Positions 7,125 to 15,151 of a stretch of 33,313 nucleotides of DNA are shown here, piece by piece. Each line of letters begins with the position of its first letter. Within the stretch, counting starts at the first letter, position 1. The translations under genes and the position numbers were made by a program. This DNA comes from Ruminococcus sp. UBA7158 (GTDB taxonomy: Bacteria; Bacillota; Clostridia; Oscillospirales; Ruminococcaceae), in contig DKWG01000038.1 of NCBI GenBank assembly GCA_002491605.1, positions 1 through 33,313 of the forward strand. The letters run 5' to 3'. The notes under the pieces are model-generated. The model did no database searches and was not told where the DNA came from. It was given only the letters and a program-made list of their open reading frames with translations.

Positions 7125-9245
7125 TTAATAATCGGTGGGGTCGCTCAAATAAGCTTTAATGTCGTTTGCAAGGTTTTCAGTTCTGATTCTTGCACCTTCA
7201 TCGTTTAAATGCCATTCGGAGTCGTAAAAATGCTTGTGCTCCATTATATATGTTCCGACATTTGAAATGACAGGGTAGTCGAGCTTTTCGGCGCAGTCGT
7301 TTGTAAACTTATCGTATTCAGACTGCTTTGCGCTTGAGGGACTCATGCGTGATTTATCAAAGGTTCCGAAGCTCATTGCAAGCGTTGCGCCCTTTTCGGT
7401 GTAAAGCTCGTTTACCTGATTGAGCATTGTATAGTTTAGGATATTATACTTGAAGTTTTCAGACGCTCCTCCGAAGTTTCCGGCAACTCTTTTTCTGACC
7501 GTCGACCTGTCGCCGTACTTGTTTATTTCAGTCGGGAGCTGATATATCTTGCCCTGCTGGTGGACAGCCGGTACCAAAGAGCCGTCGCCCTTGTCGCCGA
7601 CCTGGAACTCGCAGAATGCCTCCCAGAAGCCGACATAGTTAGTCATATCGACGTCTCTGAAGATATCGTAGCACTGCTCGTTTCCTCTGAACATCTTCGC
7701 GTGGAAGACATTGGAGCCCATCGACGATGAGGAGTTAAACTCCGGAGCGTGGACGACAATATCTCCCTCCGTGACGTATTTTGAAATAGCCTCTAAATAG
7801 AACAATGCAGGGTTTGCGACGTTTGTGCCGTAGTTGACGACTGAGTATCCCGGCATAAGCTCTTCAAACTGCTCCGAGTTTATTCCGTTTAATGAGGATG
7901 AGCCGGAAACTATGACTATCTTTTTTTCGTCGGCAAGCTGCCGCAGTCTTTCATACTTGATACAGAACGAACCTTCGATAGCACCGGAGTATACAGGAAG
8001 CCTTTGCGCATTTAAAACAACGGTTTTTACGTTTTCATTAAAGCTTTTATTGTATACCGTTACTACAGAGTCAAAGAAAACGACCTCGCTTAGGTCCTCG
8101 CATTGCTCAAATGCCCCCGACATGATATTCTTGACTGTTCTCGGGATAACAACTGTGTGCATATTGCCCGAAAATGCGTCTTTGGCTATAGACATAACAG
8201 GCAGACCGTCGATTTCTTCGGGGATTACAACTAACCTGTCGTCGCCGGTGTAGCCCGTTATTTCTATTCCCTGGGCTGAGGTTTTTTTCTGGTTCAGAGA
8301 GCCGAAGCTGTAGGACGAGTCACTTATGTACGAAATGTTCTTCTTTTCGTACTCGAAGTCGTCGACGTCAGATATTTTCGCCCAGACTACATACAAATCA
8401 AGAGACTTTCCGTCGACCCTTGTAACTCCGCCCATGTTCGAAAATCCTGGGATGTCGTTGGCGGAATCGTAGTCGCCGTACTCGGCAGGGGAGGTGGAGT
8501 ATCCGACGGCAACATAACCGTCACGCACAAATGTGCCGTTTGATTCAAGCGTCTGCTGCATTGCGTACAGCTCGTTGTATTCCCCGTTAACGGTATATGT
8601 TTCGTCGTTTTTGTCCTTGACGTGTCCGCCGTTTAAGTGGTAAACAATCCCGTAGTCTGTGAAGCCGGAAAAGTTGGCGTAGACAGTTTTTGTCTTATCG
8701 ACCTTGAAGGTGTATTCGTCGTCAGTGCTGATAAGATTTCCGCCGTCTTCAAGATAACCGCCTTCGCTCCAGCCTGCAAACTCAAGATACTCAGGGTATT
8801 CTGCTTTGACCTTGACCTTTTCGGGACGTGCAAGAAGCTTTTCCTCGACAGACACGCTTGCAGAGTGGTTTTTATTTTTAACTCTGAATAAAATAGCTTC
8901 CGATTGCTTGACGACCGATACGTCGACGGTTGCCGGAGCAATGATATTGGTGAGCCTCAGCCTGCCTGTTTCCTGGTTATACTCTGCGCCAGCGGAGTTG
9001 CCGATGTAAATATAGTCGTCGTCGATACTCATTCTGAATGTCACGCTTCTGCCGTATTCGGTGTCGATAATATTGTCGCCCTCAATGGTTATTCCTTCGC
9101 AGTCACGCAGCATTACTCTTATGCCGTAGCTGTCCTTGACAGGTTTATAAGCATCGGCACAGCCGCAGAGGGTAAGCATTCCTGCAAGCGCCGACGCTAA
9201 AAGCGCTTTGCCCGCTTTGGCTTTTAATATGCTGTAGTATTTCAA
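7125..9245 (-). CDS. Surface lipoprotein: InlB-like repeats, BspA-type LRR and C-terminal SGNH-like domain
   Basis: 706 residues. The signal peptide ends in a lipobox (LCGC, acylated Cys 29, with Cys 27 as alternative). A beta-rich region follows. About 150-192 looks like a bacterial repeat unit (FAGWSEGGY to YANF). About 198-290 matches an InlB/Listeria-Bacteroides repeat (YHLNGG to VVWAK). About 325-430 carries BspA-type LRR_5 units (IPEEIDGLPVMSIAKDAF, VVIPRTVKNIMSGAF). From about 441 an SGNH-type domain begins IVIVSGSSSLNGI (Ser 449 or 450), then EGDIVVHAPEFNSSS and FYDSEWHLNDEGARIRT with Asp 675 and His 679. This domain is paralogous to the SGNH part of 3764-5278, including the shared EGDI and FxDSExHLN motifs. 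It is first in the operon, behind the promoter at 9345-9374. Likely a lipid-anchored acyltransferase/esterase with wall- or glycan-binding repeats. The catalytic role is inferred. Confidence 0.78.
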   Translation of the reverse strand: MKYYSILKAKAGKALLASALAGMLTLCGCADAYKPVKDSYGIRVMLRDCEGITIEGDNIIDTEYGRSVTFRMSIDDDYIYIGNSAGAEYNQETGRLRLTNIIAPATVDVSVVKQSEAILFRVKNKNHSASVSVEEKLLARPEKVKVKAEYPEYLEFAGWSEGGYLEDGGNLISTDDEYTFKVDKTKTVYANFSGFTDYGIVYHLNGGHVKDKNDETYTVNGEYNELYAMQQTLESNGTFVRDGYVAVGYSTSPAEYGDYDSANDIPGFSNMGGVTRVDGKSLDLYVVWAKISDVDDFEYEKKNISYISDSSYSFGSLNQKKTSAQGIEITGYTGDDRLVVIPEEIDGLPVMSIAKDAFSGNMHTVVIPRTVKNIMSGAFEQCEDLSEVVFFDSVVTVYNKSFNENVKTVVLNAQRLPVYSGAIEGSFCIKYERLRQLADEKKIVIVSGSSSLNGINSEQFEELMPGYSVVNYGTNVANPALFYLEAISKYVTEGDIVVHAPEFNSSSSMGSNVFHAKMFRGNEQCYDIFRDVDMTNYVGFWEAFCEFQVGDKGDGSLVPAVHQQGKIYQLPTEINKYGDRSTVRKRVAGNFGGASENFKYNILNYTMLNQVNELYTEKGATLAMSFGTFDKSRMSPSSAKQSEYDKFTNDCAEKLDYPVISNVGTYIMEHKHFYDSEWHLNDEGARIRTENLANDIKAYLSDPTDY

Positions 9246-9344
9246 AATTTCTTCCTTCTCCCTTGTCGTTTATGTAACGGTATTTGAAAAATATACAATT
9301 GTGCAAAGCTGAATACATACTGATTTCATCATCTTAATGCTTAA

Positions 9345-9374
9345 ATATTACCATTTTAAAGACTAATATGTCAA
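9345..9374 (-). promoter_or_regulatory. Predicted promoter of the MBOAT/SGNH operon
   Basis: Minus strand: consensus -35 TTGACA (9369-9374), 18-nt spacer, -10 TAATAT (9345-9350). It lies about 100 bases before the ATG at 9245, which has a purine-rich GAAGGAAG ribosome site. The 422-base divergent gap 9246-9667 contains this promoter, the plus-strand promoter at 9488-9516 and AT-rich sequence. I see no gene in it. Confidence 0.65.
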
Positions 9375-9487
9375 TGAATTTTATGAAATGTGCATTAAAT
9401 GTCCGTGCTTCTCAAATTTTTGTCTCAGTGTGTAAGTTATGAATGTGTTGAGTGATAGTGCAAGCAGATCAAAATTAATTTTTTCAC

Positions 9488-9516
9488 TTGATTTTTCAAT
9501 ATATGAATAGTATAAT
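9488..9516 (+). promoter_or_regulatory. Predicted promoter of the lipoprotein gene at 9668
   Basis: -35 TTGATT (9488-9493), 17-nt spacer, perfect -10 TATAAT (9511-9516). Transcription would start near 9523, giving a leader of about 145 bases that includes a small hairpin (ACTGC/GCAGT, 9615-9630). No known riboswitch class is recognisable. Confidence 0.7.
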
Positions 9517-9667
9517 ATAAAAGCAATATTGATTTAGGTAAATCAGGTTTGCTTTTTTCACTGCTTCAAGTGTTGTTTTGTATATAGCTCAAGCAAAAGA
9601 GTGATTTATATGTTACTGCCCTTGAGCAGTGAGCAATATTTTTTATTGGGAAAGGATTGTTTGAAAG

Positions 9668-10270
9668 ATGAAAAAAGCATTGGTATTGGCTGTAACATTT
9701 GTAATGGTACTTATGACAGCCTGCGGCGTGTCTGAAAAGGATAAGGCTATGGTTAGGGGAACGGTCGAAAACGGCGTTTTCACAAGCGAGTTTGCCGGCT
9801 TCAAGTTTGCTCCCCCGGAAACATGGACATACGCTTCAGACGAAGAAATTCTGGCTCAGATGAATCTCACTGCCGAGGATATGGACACTGCTGAAAAGGC
9901 TCAGTACGAGCTCGGCAAGCAGAAGACCATAATGGACGCTATGGTTGTTGATGAAACAGGCGCAAACGTTATAGTTATGTATGAAAACCTTGCTCTTACC
10001 ATCGGCGGCACTAAGTATGACGAAAAGGCTTACGGTGACGTTTTGAAGGAGCAGAGTGAGGCCTCCGGCTTTACCGAGTTTGCTGAAAGCAGCGTTAAAA
10101 TCGGCGACAATGAGTATTATGTGCTTGAGTGCACCTCTTCCTTGGAAGGCTACACTATGAAGCAGCATATGCTCCTAAGAAAGATAGATAATTATATGTG
10201 CGCTATCGCTATAACTACTATCCCTGATTTGACCGCTACATATGACGACATCATTAAGATGTTCTCATAA
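9668..10270 (+). CDS. Small lipoprotein of unknown function
   Basis: 200 residues with a lipoprotein signal: MKK, a hydrophobic core, then LMTAC with the acylated Cys at 19. The mature part is acidic and begins with a short segment resembling GTVENGVFTSEFAGFKFAPPE, the pattern of small secreted proteins with a PsbP/DcrB-like fold in Clostridia (family resemblance only, low certainty). There is no enzyme motif. AAAGGA lies about 13 bases ahead of the ATG. The gene is a single unit: own promoter at 9488-9516, own strong terminator at 10318-10362. It is divergent from the MBOAT/SGNH operon and convergent with the activase gene, so context gives no function. Confidence 0.82.
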   Translation: MKKALVLAVTFVMVLMTACGVSEKDKAMVRGTVENGVFTSEFAGFKFAPPETWTYASDEEILAQMNLTAEDMDTAEKAQYELGKQKTIMDAMVVDETGANVIVMYENLALTIGGTKYDEKAYGDVLKEQSEASGFTEFAESSVKIGDNEYYVLECTSSLEGYTMKQHMLLRKIDNYMCAIAITTIPDLTATYDDIIKMFS

Positions 10271-10317
10271 GTAAAAATCACTGATTATATGAAAGTATAA
10301 TTCTGATTTTGACAAGA

Positions 10318-10362
10318 CCCATACAAAATCTCTGACTTATAGGATTTTGTATGGGCTTTTTG
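10318..10362 (+). terminator. Strong intrinsic terminator after the lipoprotein gene
   Basis: CCCATACAAAATC (10318-10330) pairs perfectly with GATTTTGTATGGG (10343-10355), a 13-bp stem with a 12-base loop, followed by CTTTTTGTTT. Confidence 0.9.
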
Positions 10363-10389
10363 TTTGCTTTTACTTAAGAATATAATAAA

Positions 10390-10431
10390 AAGCTTAAGCG
10401 CACAGCAGTGTTTTGCCGTACGCTTAAGCTT
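10390..10431 (-). terminator. Intrinsic terminator after the double activase gene
   Basis: Perfect 11-bp stem AAGCTTAAGCG (10390-10400) with CGCTTAAGCTT (10421-10431), 20-base loop. On the minus strand it is followed by TTTATTATA. It ends 4 bases from the stop codon at 10435, so the stem begins almost at the end of the gene. Confidence 0.8.
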
Positions 10432-10434
10432 ATT

Positions 10435-13400
10435 TCAGTGGTTATAACTCGGAATGCCGCTGCTTTCATTCTCCGACGCATTTTCCGATGCGTCTAACTC
10501 CTTTTGAGCAAGTGAAAGCATGAGCTTTATTCTGTTGAACTGGTTTACCTCGGAAGCTCCGGGGTCGTAGTCTACCGCTACGATATTTGCGCTTGGATAG
10601 AGCTTTTTCAGTGCCTTAATTGCACCCTTGCCGACAACGTGATTCGGCAAGCAGGCAAAGGGCTGAATACATACTATATTCGGAACACCCGAAAGAATCA
10701 GCTCTGCCATTTCACCTGTTAAAAGCCAGCCCTCACCGTATTGGTTGCCGAGTGAGATTATCGGCTTGGCAAGCTCTGCGATGTTTTTGATTTCCTGCGG
10801 CGGTTCAAATCGCTTGCTTTCTTTAAGTGCGTCAATGGCAGGCTTTCTCAAAAGCTTTATCGCTTCTATACCTGCTTTTGCTGCCGCTTCAGATTTATAC
10901 CCTGCGCCCAAGTACTTGTGCTTGTATACAGAATTATAAACACAGTAGTTTAAGAAGTCCATGAGGTCGGGAACAACTGCTTCTGCACCCTCTGCTTCTA
11001 AAAGCTCTACTAAATGGTTGTTTGCAAGCGGCATATACTTGACCAAAATCTCGCCGACTATGCCGACACGAGGCTTCTTGACGTCGGGGTTGAGCTTTAA
11101 GCTGTCAAACGCCGAAACAATTCCTCGGCACACCTGCTTGTAGCTGTACTCGGAGTTTTTGTTGATAAGCGAGTCTATGGCGATTTTCTCCCACTTTCGG
11201 TGCAAGGCATTCGCAGAACCGTTCACGCTTTCATACGGGCGTGTCCGATAAAGACACCTCATGAACAGGTCGCCGTATACAACAGCCTTAAATGAGTTTA
11301 TCAGAAGGGAAGGGGTAATTTTAAAGCCGGGGTTTGTCTCCATTTTGTTTGCGTTAAGCGAGATAACGGGAATATGCCCGAGCCCTGCTTTTTCTAAAGC
11401 ACGCCTGATAAATCCGATGTAGTTGCTTGCACGGCAGCAACCGCCCGTCTGCGTCATTATAATGGCTAACTTATCAGTGTTGTATTTTCCCGATAAAACA
11501 GCCTCCATAATCTGTCCTACGGTTGTTATGGACGGGAAGCAGGCGTCGTTGTTGACATATTTCAGTCCAGTGTCAATAGCACTGCGGTTGTCGTTATCTA
11601 AAATGACAATGTTGAATCCGTGTTTTTTGAAGACAGGCTCTATAAGCCTGAAATGAATCGGGCTCATCTGAGGGCACAGAATCGTGTAGCCGTCCCTGAA
11701 ATTCTGTTCGGTAAAGACTGCTCTTTTATACGCCGAGCTTTTCGGCTTGGCTTTTATGTTATGCTCACTGCGCTGATTCATGGCTGAGATAAGGCTTCTG
11801 ATTCTTATTCTTGCCGCACCTAAGTTTGAAACCTCGTCTATTTTCAAGACGGTATAGAGCTTATTTGAGCCTTCCAGTATTTCATTCACCTGGTCGGTTG
11901 TAACGGCGTCCAGTCCGCATCCGAAGGAGTTGAGCTGAACAAGCTCCAAATCGTCTCTTTTTTTGACGAACTCAGCGGCGGCGTACAGCCTTGAATGGTA
12001 AGTCCACTGGTCGTTTATGCGCAGAGGTGAATCTGTCTTGAAATCGGTGGGCAGGCTGTCCTCAGTTAAAACGGCAAGACCGTATTCCGCAATCATCTTC
12101 GGTATGCCGTGATTAATTTCGGGGTCGATGTGGTACGGACGTCCTGCCAATACAATTCCGCACTTTTTGTGCTCGTGCATCCAGGCTAAAACCTCTTCGC
12201 CCTTTTTGCGGATGTCCTCTTTAGCCTTTAGCTGCTCAGCCCAAGCTGCATGGACGGCTGCCTTTACCTCGCTTGAGGGTATGCTCCACTCCTTTCGGCA
12301 GACAGAAGCAAGCCGCTCAAAAACGGTTTTTTCGCTTGTAAAGGCGATAAAGGGACGTATGTATTCAACGCTTCCGTCGATAATTCCCTCGACGTTGTTC
12401 TTCAGGTTTTCGGGATATGAGATTACAATGGGGCAGTTGTAGTGGTTTTGAGCTGAATCTGATTCCTTTCTTTCATAGAAAACGCAGGGGTGGAAGATGG
12501 TTTTTATGCCGTTGTTTATAAGCCACTGAACGTGTCCGTGTGAAAGCTTTGCAGGGTAACACTCCGATTCGGACGGTATGGATTCCATGCCGAGCTCATA
12601 TATTTTGTGGCTTGAAAGAGGGGAAAGCTCAACTCTGAAGCCGAGCTTGGCAAAGAAGGTAGCCCAGAAGGGGTAATTCTCGTATATGTTAAGAACTCTG
12701 GGTATTCCCAATACTCCTCTTGTCGGGTTTTCAAGCGGCGGATAATCAAATATCCTTTGCAGCTTGTATTCCGTCAAATTCGGGCTTTTCTCCTTTGGCG
12801 ACGAATTGCCCAAGCCCTTTTCGCATCTGTTGCCGGTTATGTGCTTTCTGCCGCCCGAAAAGCTGTTGATTGTGAGCATACAGCTGTTTGAGCAGCCATG
12901 GCAGTGTGTTGTCGAGGTTTTATATGTAAGCGAGATTATTTCTTCCAACGGAAGCATTTTTGTCGGCTGAGATTTGTATCTGCTTTTAGCTATCAAAGCG
13001 GCTCCGAAAGCTCCCATAAGTCCTGAAATATCAGGGCAGACGGCGTTTGCACCGGATATCTTTTCAAAAGCCCTCAAAACAGCCTTGTTCAAAAATGTTC
13101 CGCCCTGAACAACAACATTTTTGCCCAAATCCTCGGCACTTGCAAGCTTTATAACCTTAAACAGCGCATTTTTGATGACGGAATAGGCAAGTCCTGCCGA
13201 GATATCTTCAACCGTTGCGCCTTCCTTTTGCGCCTGCTTGACATTTGAGTTCATGAAAACGGTGCATCTTGTGCCGAGATCAATCGGATGCTCGGCATAA
13301 AGCGCTTTTTCGGCAAACTCCTCCGCCGAGTAGCCCAAGGATTGCGCAAAATTCTCAATGAACGAGCCACAGCCGGAGGAACACGCTTCGTTGAGCAAAA

Positions 13401-14724
13401 TATTGTCGACTGAGCCGTTTTTGAGGCGTATGCACTTCATGTCCTGACCGCCTATATCTAAAACGCAGTCGACGTCCGGGTCGAAAAATGCGGCGGCGGT
13501 GCAGTGGGCTATAGTCTCAACCTCTCCCTCATCTAAAGAAAACGCCGACTTTAAAAGCGATTCACCGTAGCCTGTCGAGCAGGAGCGGACGATTTCAGCA
13601 CTTTGGGGCAAGACCTCGGACAGCTCTTTAACGGCGTTAATCGCAGTTTGAACCGGAGAGCCTTGATTTGAAGCATAGTATGAAAACAGCAGCTGTCCAT
13701 CGTCGCCGATTAAGGCGAGCTTGGTGGTTGTTGAGCCTGCGTCTATACCAAGATAGCATTTGCCCTTGTAATCGGCTATGTCTGCTTTTTTGACGACTGC
13801 TTTTTCGTGCCTTTGCAAAAACTCGTTGAAGTCGTTTTCATCCTTAAACAGCGGTTCGAGTCTTTTAAGCTCAAATGACATTTCAATTCCGCTTTGAAGC
13901 TTTTTGATAAGCTTGTCCGGAGAAACGGCAGACTCAGACCTTTTTGCGTCCTCACCTGCTTGAAGTGCCGCTCCCATAGCGGCGAAAAGATGAGAATTCT
14001 CAGGGTCGACTATATTTTCATCTGTGAGCATTAATGTGCGTATAAACGCTTGTTTCAGCTCGGGCAGGAAGTGAAGGGGACCGCCCAAAAATGCAACGCA
14101 TCCTCTTATAGGCTTTCCGCAGGCAAGACCGGATATCGTCTGATTGACAACCGCCTGAAATATTGAAGCGGCAAGGTCTGACTTTTCCGCACCGTCGTTT
14201 ATAAGCGGCTGTATGTCGGTCTTGGCAAAAACTCCGCAGCGTGCCGCAATGGGATATATTCTTTTGTAGCCGGCGGCAGCCTCATTCAAGCCGTAGGCGT
14301 CAGTCTGGAGAAGCGACGCCATCTGGTCGATAAACGAGCCTGTGCCTCCTGCACAAACGCCGTTCATGCGTTCCTCAAGACCACCGGTAAAGTAAATAAT
14401 CTTAGCGTCCTCGCCGCCGAGCTCTATTGCCACATCTGTTTGCGGTGCAACAAGCTCAAGCGCAGCCGCAACGGCGGCAACCTCCTGAACAAAGCCGATG
14501 TTAAGAGCCTTGCCGAGATTAATTGAGCCGGAGCCGGTTATTCTCAAAAGCATATTGAAGCTTCCCAGCTTTTCGGTTGCGTCTTTTAAAAGCTCACAGA
14601 GAGTGGGCTGTATCCTTGCTTGGTGGCGGCGGTATTCGCCGAAAATTATTTTGTTGTTTTCATCGAGTATACAAAGCTTTATCGTTGTGCTTCCTATATC
14701 AATTCCTGTGCGATATGTGTTCAT
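10435..14724 (-). CDS. Giant double BcrAD/BadFG (2-hydroxyacyl-CoA dehydratase activase-type) protein with DUF2229 and C-terminal dehydratase-like region
   Basis: 1429 residues, the usual size of this clostridial fusion. Two ASKHA ATPase/activase modules follow each other, from GIDIGSTTIK (7-16) and LGIDAGSTTTK (325-335). Each keeps both cysteines that in archerase-type activases bridge a [4Fe-4S] cluster between subunits: NGVCAGGTGSF (Cys 124) and ARCGVFAKTD (Cys 163); NEACSSGCGSF (Cys 448) and TRCTVFMNSN (Cys 487). A third Cys cluster, HCHGCSNSC with GNRCEKG (608-634), lies before a DUF2229-like region (about 670-890). The remainder, with NDACFPS (1059-1065) and TGGCCRASNY (1093-1102), resembles the HgdB/COG3580-3581 type. 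These proteins are thought to couple ATP hydrolysis to low-potential electron transfer; the substrate is unknown. No hgdAB-like genes are in the window. AGGAG lies 11 bases before the ATG. Confidence 0.88.
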   Translation of the reverse strand: MNTYRTGIDIGSTTIKLCILDENNKIIFGEYRRHQARIQPTLCELLKDATEKLGSFNMLLRITGSGSINLGKALNIGFVQEVAAVAAALELVAPQTDVAIELGGEDAKIIYFTGGLEERMNGVCAGGTGSFIDQMASLLQTDAYGLNEAAAGYKRIYPIAARCGVFAKTDIQPLINDGAEKSDLAASIFQAVVNQTISGLACGKPIRGCVAFLGGPLHFLPELKQAFIRTLMLTDENIVDPENSHLFAAMGAALQAGEDAKRSESAVSPDKLIKKLQSGIEMSFELKRLEPLFKDENDFNEFLQRHEKAVVKKADIADYKGKCYLGIDAGSTTTKLALIGDDGQLLFSYYASNQGSPVQTAINAVKELSEVLPQSAEIVRSCSTGYGESLLKSAFSLDEGEVETIAHCTAAAFFDPDVDCVLDIGGQDMKCIRLKNGSVDNILLNEACSSGCGSFIENFAQSLGYSAEEFAEKALYAEHPIDLGTRCTVFMNSNVKQAQKEGATVEDISAGLAYSVIKNALFKVIKLASAEDLGKNVVVQGGTFLNKAVLRAFEKISGANAVCPDISGLMGAFGAALIAKSRYKSQPTKMLPLEEIISLTYKTSTTHCHGCSNSCMLTINSFSGGRKHITGNRCEKGLGNSSPKEKSPNLTEYKLQRIFDYPPLENPTRGVLGIPRVLNIYENYPFWATFFAKLGFRVELSPLSSHKIYELGMESIPSESECYPAKLSHGHVQWLINNGIKTIFHPCVFYERKESDSAQNHYNCPIVISYPENLKNNVEGIIDGSVEYIRPFIAFTSEKTVFERLASVCRKEWSIPSSEVKAAVHAAWAEQLKAKEDIRKKGEEVLAWMHEHKKCGIVLAGRPYHIDPEINHGIPKMIAEYGLAVLTEDSLPTDFKTDSPLRINDQWTYHSRLYAAAEFVKKRDDLELVQLNSFGCGLDAVTTDQVNEILEGSNKLYTVLKIDEVSNLGAARIRIRSLISAMNQRSEHNIKAKPKSSAYKRAVFTEQNFRDGYTILCPQMSPIHFRLIEPVFKKHGFNIVILDNDNRSAIDTGLKYVNNDACFPSITTVGQIMEAVLSGKYNTDKLAIIMTQTGGCCRASNYIGFIRRALEKAGLGHIPVISLNANKMETNPGFKITPSLLINSFKAVVYGDLFMRCLYRTRPYESVNGSANALHRKWEKIAIDSLINKNSEYSYKQVCRGIVSAFDSLKLNPDVKKPRVGIVGEILVKYMPLANNHLVELLEAEGAEAVVPDLMDFLNYCVYNSVYKHKYLGAGYKSEAAAKAGIEAIKLLRKPAIDALKESKRFEPPQEIKNIAELAKPIISLGNQYGEGWLLTGEMAELILSGVPNIVCIQPFACLPNHVVGKGAIKALKKLYPSANIVAVDYDPGASEVNQFNRIKLMLSLAQKELDASENASENESSGIPSYNH

Positions 14725-14853
14725 TAAAAATTAACTCCTAAAGAAACAAAAATCTGCGTGCTGTATTAGCCTGCATTATGAAAGCGCCGTAAACCGATCG
14801 GACAACCCTGCGCTCATTCTCGGTATAACGCTTTTATTGCGGATCGGTATTAA

Positions 14854-15045
14854 TTACATGACGGCAGATTTATTCGGCATTACGACAGCGCAGATCAAAT
14901 AAGCCAAAAAGCCCGTTCCTGCGCATAAAATCAAAAGCGCCCATATGATGCGAACTATTGTCGGGTCAATGTTTAAATACTCAGAGACTCCTCCGCAAAC
15001 GCCGCATATCATTCTTCCTTCTTCAATCTTATATAGCTTTTTCAT
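14854..15045 (-). CDS. PspC-domain mini membrane protein
   Basis: 63 residues covering almost only a PspC domain: KLYKIEEGRMICGVCGGVSEYLNIDPTIVR, then one hydrophobic helix (IIWALLILCAGTGFLAYL) and a short tail. PspC-type proteins are linked to membrane stress responses. In Clostridia, free-standing copies of this size are common, and their role is not established. AAAGGA is about 13 bases before the ATG. It lies between metH and the activase gene on the same strand, with no clear terminator on either side, so read-through from the met operon is possible. No pspA is nearby. Confidence 0.88.
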   Translation of the reverse strand: MKKLYKIEEGRMICGVCGGVSEYLNIDPTIVRIIWALLILCAGTGFLAYLICAVVMPNKSAVM

Positions 15046-15081
15046 GTTTATGATCGTTCCTTTCTTATGAATAACGTTTTT

Positions 15082-15116
15082 GCCTTAAGAGTCGTTTGCC
15101 TGCGAGCTTTTAAGGC
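15082..15116. repeat. Hairpin between metH and the PspC gene without a usable T tract
   Basis: GCCTTAAGAGT (15082-15092) pairs with GCTTTTAAGGC (15106-15116), allowing G-U. On both strands the T run precedes the stem and the A run follows it, the reverse of an intrinsic terminator. It may act as an mRNA processing or stability element, or be without function. Confidence 0.45.
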
Positions 15117-15151
15117 GAAAAAACTCAAGTCTAAACTAAACTATTCGTATA

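Noticed and set aside
10800..10815. GGTTCAAATC, similar to a tRNA T-loop
   Set aside because: It lies inside the activase coding sequence, with no matching acceptor or anticodon stems around it.
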